Assembly: GCA_026122225.1 (NCBI GenBank)
Contig: JANEZZ010002242.1
Location: 124,001-188,000 of the forward strand
DNA length: 64,000 bases
Source of the DNA: Heloderma charlesbogerti
Lineage: Eukaryota > Chordata > Lepidosauria > Squamata > Helodermatidae
Direction: 5' to 3'
Shown: one piece after another, positions 9,901-21,900 of the stretch
Layout: each line of letters starts with the position of its first letter
Numbering within the stretch: position 1 is the stretch's first letter
Program-made: the position numbers and the translations under genes
Notes under the pieces: model-generated
The model's input: the letters and a program-made list of their open reading frames with translations, nothing else
Databases searched by the model: none
What the model was told of the DNA's origin: nothing

Positions 9901-12900
9901 CCTGAATTTCGGCCGGGCGAGGCGGGAAGCCTCCCCCCCGGCCTGAACTTCGCGGGGGGAGCAGCGAAGCGCCTCCCCCCCACCGTGAAAAGCTTCGAGG
10001 ACAGGTAAGGGACTTTCGTCCACCCCTAGAAGATATGCCTGCTCAGAGGCCAAGCCTCACCAGAATTACTGTCAGGAAGCAAGATAAACCTAGATAGTTC
10101 TGGGTTGCCTTTCCTTAGCAGATTTTCTCTGCCTCTCTGGTTTTTGTTTGTTTGTTCCTGCGAAATTGAATTAGGGTTCTTTATTTACTCTAGAGTCATG
10201 GATCTCTGGGTGCAAGAAGTCCTGGGTTTGATTTCTCAAGAAAGTCATGTTTTAATTTAACCCTTTTGCTTGGAAAATGTGGCTCAGGGTGCAATCCTAT
10301 GCATATTTAGACAGAAAAAAAGTCCTGGCTGGCTGGGAAATGCTGGGAGTTGTACGATTTTTTTTCTGTCTAAACATGCATAGGATTGCACCCTCTGTAG
10401 TTCAATTCTGGTGCTTTTATTAGGAGTGCACCCATGGGCTGTGGTTCAAATCCCAGGTCCTTCCATTGCTGAAGGCAAGCTGGGTTCCATACATTGAAAA
10501 AATGCTATACAAGCGCTATAGCTCAGAGAGAGAAAGGATTCAGTTACCCACTTTTCAAACATAGGGTCAGTCAGCACACAGTATCAGAGATGGTGCTGAT
10601 CATTTATTTGGAAATACACAACTAATGTGGGAATACTGTGTGTGCATACCCAGAAGTGGTTACCCTTCCCAAGTGGAGACAATATGCATGTGAAGTCCTG
10701 TTTCTGCACATGGCTCTCCCCTGCTGGATAGAAGCTACTGATATACACATAAGTTGTACCTAATGTTGGAACTTTACTGGCATGTGTACCTATTTTGACT
10801 GATACAGTATTTCCCTGTCTTTGGAAGTAACTCCCACAACTTAGCTTCTATATATTTTGAGGTATTTCGAGAAATGTCTTTTGACAATAAAACCAGACAA
10901 CATTATATACATTTAGACATCAGGTTAAGACCTTCCTCTTCAAACAGGCATTTAATCTTTATTCTGCTGCTCTGATTATTAATTTTACAGTTGGTTCCTT
11001 AATGCTTTTTAATATTTAAAAAATATTTAAATGTTTAATATTGTATTATTTTGATACTTTTATTGTATTTTTGTTTGGTTATTTTGTTGTAGTGTTTTTG
11101 ATCTTATGATACCCTGAAGGCATTTGCCTGTTGGATGGTGCACAAAACAAACAAACAAACAAATAAAGATAATAGCTGAACTTTATAAATGTTCTGTCTG
11201 TGTATCTTGATCCCGAGACCACATAGAAGTGGCTTGCTCATATACATGCTATGAATCCCTTGGTTTCTTTAACTTAAAAAAAAAATGTAAACTTTATCAA
11301 AGCATTATCAAGAGCCAGTATAGATGAAACCATGATTAATAGCCTCTTATCAACTTAGGTACAGATAAATAGATGGATGAAGAAAGAGAGTCAGACAAGG
11401 AAAAGGGGAAAAGAGGAGAGACAAAAGAACAGAGGTTAGAAAGAACAAGAGAAAGAAAAGGGTGAAAGGAGAGAAGAAGAATGTGATTAAAAAAAACTAG
11501 AGAATGATATAGTCCTAAGACACTAGGGATTGTATCCAAATTTACACTGGATCAATTGCACTCATGGATTTCAGCTTCCATGGCAGCTCCTCCAGCCCCC
11601 TAAAAATGCTACACAGTAAGTCAGGAGACCCTGCTGCTGATCAGGGCAAGCCATGGTGTGTGGGGGAGGGGGAATCCCCCCAAATTGGGCAGATCTTCTG
11701 TGAGTGGAACCTTTCTTCTCATAAAAATCCCTTCCTCTCACAGAAGGCCGATTCAGGATCCAACCCAAGGATTTATAAAGTTTCAGAAATTCTGATTAAA
11801 TATCCTTTGCTCTTTTTAATATTAAGAAAGTGATTCTATTTTTCTTTCAAATGTTGGAGGTATTTGCAGTAAAAGGCTTGGGTTAGATGTTCAGTTTGAT
11901 TTACTTGCAAGCTTCCTGCTGCTATTAATTTCCTTACTAAGAAGGATGAAAAACAACCACATCTAAGTGGTTTCTTCGAGTCTAATTTTCCAGTAACATC
12001 GATGCTTTCCTCATCCTTTAACTTCTTTGACTAGTTTAATGTAAGGGCAGACATCTGGTTCACCCCTACAGAAATTTCTAGACTTGTTGACAAATTGACG
12101 ATGCAAGTGCAATGCATTTGTGCCAGACCTTGTTTGTGCTTGTCTCACAAGATGCCAGAGCAATTTGATGCTATAAGTATTGGCTGCAAGAAACATGATG
12201 GTGCCCCTCAGTTGTGGAATGACCTGCATTGAAGGTTTTTAAGCAGGCATTGAAGATGCTATTATACCGGCAGGCCTTCCCTTTTCAGAACTCCTGTTCC
12301 TTTCGCTGACTTATGTGTACTGTTTTTAAGCTGTGTTGTTTCAAGTTGTGTTGTTTTATTGTTGGATTTTTATTTTTTGTTAAATTGTTTTTAGTTCAAA
12401 GTTGTTTGTATATATTGTCGGTATGCTTTTATGTAAATGGCTTTTAAGCTTTGCATATTGTATTTTAATGTTTTAACTTTTGTAAACCACCCAGAGAGCT
12501 TTGGCTAAGAAGCGGTGTAGAAATGTAATAATAACAACAACAACAACAACAACAATAATAATAATAACTATGGGATAAGACATGGATGTCGGAAATCCAG
12601 AGCATTCCCATTTCCACCCTCAAGAACTAGCAATATTCCACCACTTAAGAGAGACACTGTTTTTTTCACATGGAAGTTAGATGTCAACTATGTTTATCAG
12701 CCCACTCTCTATACAGTATAGAAAAGTGACTTCTGCTGTGAGATGTTTACATGACAAATGCTCCATTCACACATGCTATGACGCCATCAAAAACTGCTTC
12801 TGGATGATCAGGTCACAGATGTAACAGATGCAGGTGATGATCACATGGCTTGTCCAGGGGTTCTGTAGTAACATCCCATACCAGGGGCAGGCATAATGGG

Positions 12901-15900
12901 GTAGCACTAGTTTGGGTAGCAACCACCCAACCTGGATGGTCCCTATGATCAGTAATTTCCTATGTTACTCAAGTATTTGCCTATGTTACTGCAGGAACAT
13001 GGATCCTGACTATAGGGAAGTGGCTGTTTGGTGACAGCTGCAACTCTGTGGTAATGCATGAATTGGGCCAAATGCACTAATTGGGCCAAAATAATCTCAT
13101 GAACTATATCCTAAAAAAATCAGTGGGCTGGAAGCATCACCTTATAGATCATCATCATCACCATCTTCCACCTCAATGGGATTAGCAGGAACAAATTAGT
13201 ATTTGGGTTAATTTTGTGATTTTTTTAAAATATTACAGACCATTTTAATTACTGTGTTTATAATAACAGAATAAATATAAAACTTCCTATTTTACTCTGA
13301 CCTCTAGCATTACTAAAGCAAAATATTTCTGATTCACAGTTCTAAAGGTTCCCATTAAAAATGGAAAAGGTTTAATGTTTAAATAGACATTAAATGCCAA
13401 AGGGCAGAACCCTCTCATAACTGACATACACCTATAAAATGTCTATTTTTGATGGATAAAATGCCTAAAAACTTCTCTTTGACAACAAAGTACAAGGAAT
13501 AGCAACTCAGTCACTGCTGTCACTCCAGATTACACCGTATTTTGACTTAAGATATATAAAAAGTACATCTGATGCTGAGAATTTTCCCCAAGCCTCTCTC
13601 TCTTAGCATGATGCCTCAAGGATTTAGTGAGCCTGGATCACCAAATGATTCAGCAAACGGTTCCTTTTAACTTCAACAGCAATGCATGTTCAGAAGAAGA
13701 AGACAAGTTCACAGTGTGTTTCAGAATGTAATGCCCTGAAAATGGCAGGAGCGGTTTCCAAATAACCAATACAGGCAGTTTACTGCTATTAAACTGAGAG
13801 CCAGTGTGGTGTAAGTGGCAAGAGTGTTGGACTAGGAGCTGGGAGATCCGGGTTGTAGCCCCACTCGGCCATGGAAGCTCACTGGGTGACTTTGGGCCAG
13901 TCACAGACTCTCAGCCCAACCCACCTCACAGGGTTGTTGTTGTGAGGATAAAATGGAGAGGAGGAGGAGAATGTAAGATGCCTTGGGTTCCTTCCAAGAG
14001 GAAAAAAGGCGGGGTATAAATGCAATAAATAAATAAATAAATAAATAAATAATATTGCATTCTGATTTGAGAAAGCACTCTGTTTCTTGGAAGCTGCAGC
14101 CTTTTAAAGATTCCAGTTTTGTCACTGAAGAAGAGAAGATCCACTCATATTTATAATTTACTTTAAAAACATTTATATGAAGATTTCTGTCAATATGTAT
14201 ATTTAGTTAGGCTGTAATCCTATGATCCCTGGATGCATATAATCCTATGCGTCTCAGCAGCCATAGGTTAGTTTGGTGGAGAGAGAGGTCCGTCCTTGGA
14301 GGGCATGATTGGACCGCAGACGCCCCCTTCCAGCTTTTGTGGTCATCTCCACAGCCCTTGCTTCTCTGAGTTCAGAGCTCAGATGTCAGTACAGGCAAAA
14401 GGCGGCACATCGACAGCATCCAAAGTCCCCCCCCCCCCCAGTCTCAAAGATGACCCTAATCTGAGGGAAATGTACAAAAGTGATGGAGCTGGTGTACATA
14501 ATTTCCATCCTACCGGTTCCAACGGGATGAAAATTGTTAAAAAACAAAAAACACCATCTGGATTAACAGAGACAATCATATATGTGGAAATTATCTATCT
14601 GCTTTTGTGGATAAAGTATCCTAAACATGTAACATTTCATGGGGTGAACGTTTTCATGGAAATAACTGGAGGGTTATATATCCCCACTTCTTCTGATGTT
14701 GAAATAGTTTTTACCACTAGATGATGCTACAGTGCTATTTATTTCTACACCACTCCACATGCACTATTAGCAAACTCAGTCCTAACAAGTGCAGATCCTT
14801 ATGCAGCTATAACAACAGCAGCCACCCACAAGAGGGAGGTATCAGCAGGCTGGGGGAACCCCAAGGTTTGTACAGGTACAAAAAATCTTTAGGAAAAAAA
14901 ACTCAAAGGGGAAAATACACCTAAAACTGCTCAATGAGAACTGAGCATGCTCCATGACCATGGAACGCTGGCTGAAATTTGGAGCAGGGATTAGAAAACC
15001 AGAGGGGAGTGGGCATGGAATGGAATATCTTCAAAGAGGGCATGACTGGCTAGCTGGAACTCTGAACAAAAGCACGTTGCAGGTCCCACTTGTTTATTTC
15101 TGAGCTCAAATCATTTTTTTTTTTTGTAGATAGGAAAGGGGGCTGGCCAGGTTGGGGGGCGGCAAGGAAGATAGGTATAGGCACATCATTAAGGACACAA
15201 TCCTATGCATGTTTAGACAGAAAAAAGTCTTACAACTCCCAGCATTCTGTTGGCTGGGGAATGCTGGGAGTTGTAGAACTTTTTTCCATCCAAACATGCA
15301 TAGGATTGTGCCCTAACTATTTTCAGTGACAGTAATGAAGGCAGAAAACCTATAGGGTTGCCCCCAAATACTTTTGAGTATAAACTCCCATACCCCTGCC
15401 AGCAACAGAAACTAGAAATGGATTGCCTCTTCCTATATATTCCTACTTGAGATCTGAAATCTTCCACAGAGGCTCTGCTCTGAGTGCCCTCACATAGTAG
15501 CCACAAGAGAGAGGGCCTTTTCAGCTGTAGCCCACCCCTCCCAGTTATGAAATGCCCTTCCCAAAAGAGGTGTTCCTGGTACTTGCTTTAATGTATTTTT
15601 GATGCCAGGCAAAGACCCTTTTATTCTTACAAGCCCTTTAAACTTGGGTTGTTTCATTGCCATAGGATGTTTTAAGGTGGTTTTTTTCTGTGAAATGTTT
15701 AGATCTGTGTTGTTTGATGCATGTTATGATTTTAGTCTCTCTTTTAAAAAATTGATCATTTTAATGATGTGCTCCATTTTATTTCATCCATTCTTTATTT
15801 TGTCTATTTTCTTATGATTTGATCATCAACCTGAGAACAATTGTTGGAGGGTGACTAACAAATTTAATGAATTAATAAAATAAAAATAAAAATAAAAATT

Positions 15901-18900
15901 TGGTTATACCGGAACCTCTCAAAATATCATAAACATTCTGTGATCATTGTCCCTAGAATGCAGCTACATAAAGCTGTTACTCTTCCTCTGATGGACTAAT
16001 TGAGATCCCCTTGATTCCTGTAAACCCCTGTTTGAGGCGGGGAGAGGCCCAGATATTATCTGCTCCCACTATAATGTAGTTTCTGGGCAAAATGGGCTTC
16101 CAGTGGTGCCTCTCTGAGAGTTAACATCAATGCAGAAAGAAGGACAAAGGGAGGAATTTGGCATCCCCCACCATCTTCACACACCACATATACTACAGTT
16201 CTTGTTATCCTATTTTTGAGTGCCCTGAATGTATAGAAACCATTGTAGTGGTGGCAGGGTGTGTCTTTCACCATATAAATTCATCCCCCTTATTCTCTTA
16301 TGGAAAAAATCTGTTCAACCACGCTGCAACCAAATGGGTGCCACATCAGACACAAATAGATACCTACATGTAACAGCACCCATGTGCTTCCAAATTTTGG
16401 CAGCTTCCATGTTACATAAGTAACATATGAATTAGATTTAATTCTATCTGAGTGGGTTAAATCCATCTATATAGCTTATTTGAATGAATGTTGTCTCTAA
16501 GTAGGGATTGATGAATCTCTCAGTTTTGGTTCCTCTCAGTTTCTAATTTTTCCAATCCAAAGTTGAATTCATCTCAAACACTGAGATTTCCTCCACTCTT
16601 AAGTTCAGTTCATCCCAAACTATAAGAATTTTTAAAGTTTGCATGAAAACTCAAAAGCATTTTTGTGCACATTTCTCCTAATGCACATTTTTTTGTATTC
16701 ATTTTGTCTACTATCCCCTTTTTTTGCAATCAATCTTCCTGAGCTAATGCATTTGTAGCTTTATTTCCACTAATATGTGCATTTTTATATGCCTTTTTTC
16801 ATTGGAGAACCCAACTGCAAAAATCCGAGAATATGAATTTTGAAGGGTAACTGAGTTTTGATTTGCATGGTGGTTCAAAAGTGTGAAATTTGGTGAACAA
16901 ATTTCTCCCCCATTCCTAGCTCTAAGTACCTTATATTTTGGAACATCAGTGGCTTGATCCTGCCACACAAACCCCTATGTATCAAACTGTCTGGTTCTCT
17001 TACATTCCGGTTATCATTCCAAACATGGCAGCATATGTTTCTCTCCACACATAGTTGGATAACTTCATGACACTTGGGACCAATTTGTGTCTCCTCATGG
17101 CTAGGAGTTTCTTCTAGCTTTACATTTTTTTATATTGTAAAAATGCCTCTTACCTCTGTGTCATATGTCTTCCTATATGAAGTCACTTAGATTTTAAAGA
17201 TAAACAACTTTAAAGAAGAATAAAACTAACTGAAACAAAGAAAAAGAAAGAAAGCAGCTGTAATATTAAGAAAATAACCTTTCCTTTGTGGAGGGAGTGT
17301 GAGGAAAGCTCAGGGTACAAAAAGAACAAAATAATATCCTTCTTATTCACCCTACCACCCAATTCCATTTTTAAACCTGACTTTTAAATAATTTTGGGCA
17401 GAGTCCCATTCACAGAAGATGCCCACAGCATGACAACAAGGTTTGGATTTGCACAACACTGGCATATTTCCTCAAAATAAAAGAACCTGTCATTGGGAAA
17501 TATGAATACAGGGGCAAATTCCGTATAAATGTTCAAAGTGTAAAATAATATGGCATTTTATTGCTGCCTTTAAGGAGCAGGTGTCACTTGGCATTATTTG
17601 CCATGACAGTCTCATGACGTAGTATTAAGCCAGAGCCTCTTAAGTCCAACTCATTGTAGAAGACATTAGTAAGCAAAATAAATGGGTGTCCACTCCAATT
17701 ACCTTGATTGTCCCTAAGAGTAAAATTGGGGTTGTTAGCTGCCTCGGGAGCCAAGCTATAGTAGAAGTGCTGTCCCTCTTGTGGGTCATCTTGGTCTACT
17801 GCACTTACTGTCTGAATCAGCTGTAGAATGGAAGAGCAAAACAAAGAGGCTGATAGCAGCTCCGCTGGAGGAAGAAAACAGCTTTTAAGGATTACACTGA
17901 AAACAAACCAAGCATTTGAACAGCAGCATCTTGTAGAGGGAGAGAGATCCATGGAGGCAATCAAAACGTTTCAGCGACCAATGGTGGGTTGAACAAAGTG
18001 TGTGAACCTAATTGGGCCAAAGTACGAGAAGGAAAAATTCAGTGAAGGACAAATTCAGATGACCCATACCTCAGTGGTAGAGCATATGGTTTGCATACAG
18101 ATGGTGCTGTGTTCAATCCCTGGCAGGTCCAGCTGAAAGAAATTCAGGTAGCAGAGCCAGGAAAGAATTCTCTCTGAAATTTTGGGAAGATGCTACCAGT
18201 TTATTATGTACAGGATTTACATTGGTGCCTGCCAGTTAGAGTACAGTAGGCCAGATGAACTAATGATCTGACTCAGTATAACGCAACGGAATAGGCTGAA
18301 TCCAGACATAGTCATACTTAGAGTAGATCCACTGAAATCAATGAGATGTCAGTCATAACTTACTTAAATCCCATTGATTTCAGTGGGTCTGCTCTGAATT
18401 ATATATGTTCAAATTTCGACTTCAAAATCTTATTTTAGGTCCTGTATATATTCCTGTTTTCCTGCCTCCTTCCTTGGTAGGGAGCTGTTACAGCCTGCGG
18501 GCTATAGCATGGCTAATTTTACTCTATTTTTAATGCTGCAGTGTGTTTTTAGCCTTTTATCGGAGGTTTAATATTGCATTATATTGTTGTTTTAATGTGT
18601 TTCTTTTAATGTAAGCCACTTTGGAAAATTAGTTTGAAAAGTGTATAAATAACTTAAACAAACACATTAAATAAAAATAAATAAATGAGACAATGTTCCC
18701 AGATTCAGGTTGCACCAAGTTTGAAAGAGCAGTTGGCAACATTGTTTAAAGAAACTTTTAACTCTTTTCTAGAAGAAATTATGTTCAATTTGTACAATTT
18801 CTGCCTGAAGAAGAGCCTTGCAAATTCAAAGACTTGCATACTAAAAAAATGTAAGAAGCAGAAAAAAGTCACCTTGTAATGACTTTTCCCTATCATTCAT

Positions 18901-21900
18901 TGTTTTCCCCTATCCCCTACAGTTAAAGCTTTCAGACAAAGGCAGTATATATGGTCAGATTTATCTTTAACTACATTTTGAACAACTTTTTAAAAAAGAT
19001 TCTTTTCAATATGTGATTGAATATAAAATAAGTCTATGTGGAGGCCACCTTCACAGTCAAAATTAACGACAGAGCATATCAGGGAAAGGTTAATGTATGT
19101 GGCATCTTGTAGCTGTAGTTGTGAATGAGGTATGCAGGACTGCACTGAGTAGTGAGAAATGATCCAAAATGAAGTCAATCAAATGCATTAATTAAATTTC
19201 TTTGGACTATCCGGTCCAGGAACACAGCCAGCTGCTCAATCACTTGTACAACCAGACCCTGCTCACAGCCCAATGTCTGCACAGCAATCCTGGAAGGGAA
19301 AAGGACATAATATTTCAAACTGGAGGCGTGGGAAAGCCCCTCAAGTTTTCTGTCAATATCATGGTGCAAGATCACTATGTATGATCAATGCAACAATTTC
19401 AACCTATCTGGTATGTCTCTCATTCTCCGAGTCCAGCACAGTGAACTTATTCCAAATGGGGGAAACAGTTTTGTTTACCTGGCTTTTCATAGGATATTTT
19501 GGAACAATTTAGATTGTAAACAGAGTTTCTATGTAAACCCTAAATGTTTCAATTGAATTTGCACCAGAACAGTGCTTGGTGGATTAGGGAGAGGTTGACA
19601 CTAGAGATGTCATGAGGATTTCAGGAGAGGTGCTTTCCTAGGCAAATACCCCTCCCCAAAGTTCGCATGAGCAGGATCAGGGTAACCAGAGCCCTGCTCT
19701 CGGCCTGCTGCAAACAGAGATGTGTTCACCTTGACCTTCCATACCACAAGTCTCCACCTCCCCATGCCTGAAGGCAAAGAAATGCATCTTTGGACAGATG
19801 GAGAGAATTGGCATCAGCAACTGCTCCCAGTGTTGGCAGAACATCTTTTCCCTCCAAGGAGAATAGCAACTCAAGCGGGAAAGTGATGCTATGTGCTGTT
19901 CCTGCTAAGGCAAAGGCTAGTCCAAAGATACGTTTCTTCACCTTACGAAACATAGGACCATAGTGACAGTCCTATACCAACAATTTGTCCATCTGGCTCA
20001 GTGTTATGTACTTTGAATGGCAGCAGTTCTACAGGATTTTAGTCAGAAAGCCTTTCCCATTACCTGCTACCTGGTCCTGGGCAATGCCAAGGACTGAAAC
20101 AAGACATTAACTCAATCAAAACTCAATTTTGATTGAGTTATGGCAGTAGAAGTGGGATGTGGAGCTGGAGCAGGTGCTTCTTTAGTGCCTCCAAAGGCAT
20201 TGCATGCATTCCCTGGGAACGCCCACAAAGCCTTGAACCCTTTCAGGATGACTTCAGGGATATTATTCATGCACCCCTAGCTAGCATTTCCCTGGAACTC
20301 CTGTCCCCTGTGGTTGATTTAGGGCTGTGCAAGCAGCTGTAACGATCATATTGGGCTTCTACTGAAAAGAATTTTTTAGAAATATCAGGGAAACAATGGG
20401 GTTTTCAGTGGCACCAATTGGAAATTTAAAGGTTGATTCTCTTATGGAGTAAGGGGAATGATTTGACAGTTGCACTGAGACCAGAAGCAGGGCAAAGGAA
20501 TGAGTTAGCAGTTATAGTGGGAGTGGTTTTAGTGTGACACACAGATGAAAGGGAAAGAGAAAATAAAGCAGGTTTGGGAGGGGGGTTCACTCTGTGTTCT
20601 GTTATAGCAGCAGAGATATAAAAATTGGTTGCATTTTGTTAATACCAATTGTGTTTGAGGGGTGAAAAAGAATCTATCAGAGCCATCACTTCAGGGGTCA
20701 TACTACTGGAACCTCGAATGACAATATCAGTATTGCATCAGGTGTCTAAATTCTGTCTTTGTTGAGTGTAGCCCAGGGACTTCTCCCCTGGCACAGTGGA
20801 GATTGCACCAATCTTCTCTAGTACCCGTGATGACAGCCTGTCGATTCACCCACCATGATTCCGCAACCCATTAGTGAGTGACTCAGGAGCAACATTCTCC
20901 TAAATAGGAGAATTGCTACTGTGATTCCATTATAGGCATTGCAAATATCCTCAATGCATGGATCCATAAGTAGTGCAGTCCAATCCCTCTTTTTATTTGT
21001 TAGCTAAGGCTGTACATCCCTTCATGGATCACTGCCTTGTTATGGTGAAGGGGCTTGCATAACTCAGTGAAGCCATAAGCTATGCCATGCAGGGCACCCA
21101 AGACGGACAGGTCATGGCAGAGAGTTCTGACAAAATGTGGTCCACTGGAGAAGGAAATGGCAACCCACTCCAGTATTCTTGCCAAGAAAACCCCATGGAA
21201 CGTATCACAAGGCTAAAAGATATGATGCTGGAAGATGAGACCCTCAGGTCGGAAGGTGTCCAATATACTATTGGGGAACAGCAGAGGGTATTTCCAAATA
21301 GCGCCAGAAAGAGTGAAGCGGCTGGGCCAAAGCCAAAAGGACACTCAGCTGTGGATGTGTCTGGTGGTGAAAAGAAAATCCGATGCTGTAAAGAACAATA
21401 TTGTTTAGGAACCTGGAATGTCAGATCAATGAATCAAGGTAAACTGGAGGTGGTCAAACATGAGATGGCAAGATTGAACATCGACATCTTGGGAATCAGC
21501 GAACTAAAATGGACAGGCATGGGCGAATTTAATTCAGGTGACCATCATATCTACTACTGTAGGCAAGAATCCCTTAGAAGAAATGGAGTAGCACTCATAG
21601 TCAATAAAAGGGTGGGAAAAGCAGTACTGGGGTACAATCTTAAAAACGACAGAATGATCTCAGTACGAATCCAAGGCAAACCATTCAACATCACAGTAAT
21701 TCAGGTCTATGCCCCAACCACTGATGCCGAAGAAGCTGAGGTTGATCGGTTCTATGAAGACCTACAACACCTTCTAGAACTAACACCAAAAAAAGATGTC
21801 CTCTTCATCATAGGGGATTGGAATGCTAAAATAGGAAGTCAAGAAATCACCGGGATAGCAGGTAAGCATGGCCTTGCTGTACAAAATGAAGCAGGACAAA

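Larger units (their letters stand above)
9135..10028. mobile_element. Non-autonomous hAT element with ~430-bp palindrome (copy 2)
   Basis: The element starts TAGGGATGG and ends CCACCCCTA (terminal repeats TAGGGRTGG). It is flanked by a perfect 8-bp duplication, GAAGATAT, at 9127-9134 and 10029-10036. It is strikingly GC-rich with many CpGs compared with its AT-rich surroundings. The layout is a GC-rich left part (9135-9379), a long palindrome (9380-9810), and a right part with a 41-bp tandem repeat (9859-9981). The termini match copy 1 at 469-1018. It has no transposase, and its overlapping open frames on both strands have no domain I recognise. Confidence 0.9.
8912..17702 (-). other. CDH20 intron, 8.8 kb
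   Basis: Bounded by GTAATT and CTCTAG. It holds the palindromic hAT at 9135-10028, two AATCCTATGCATG palindromes, a CORE-SINE, several L2/CR1-type ends and the hAT element at 16502-16918. The rest shows no gene. Confidence 0.9.

Noticed and set aside
9135..10028. CpG-island promoter or a gene with overlapping open frames
   Set aside because: The GC-rich block is bounded exactly by an 8-bp duplication and terminal repeats, and its open frames are on both strands with no recognised domain.
13796..14052. tRNA gene
   Set aside because: Box A/B-like sequence exists, but no cloverleaf can form and the sequence recurs as a SINE. The same applies to 18055-18300, 26069-26332 and 60096-60323.
17584..17964. 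Single 126-codon gene on the minus strand
   Set aside because: Only 17703-17820 is coding. The rest is intron read-through on both sides of a 118-bp CDH20 exon.
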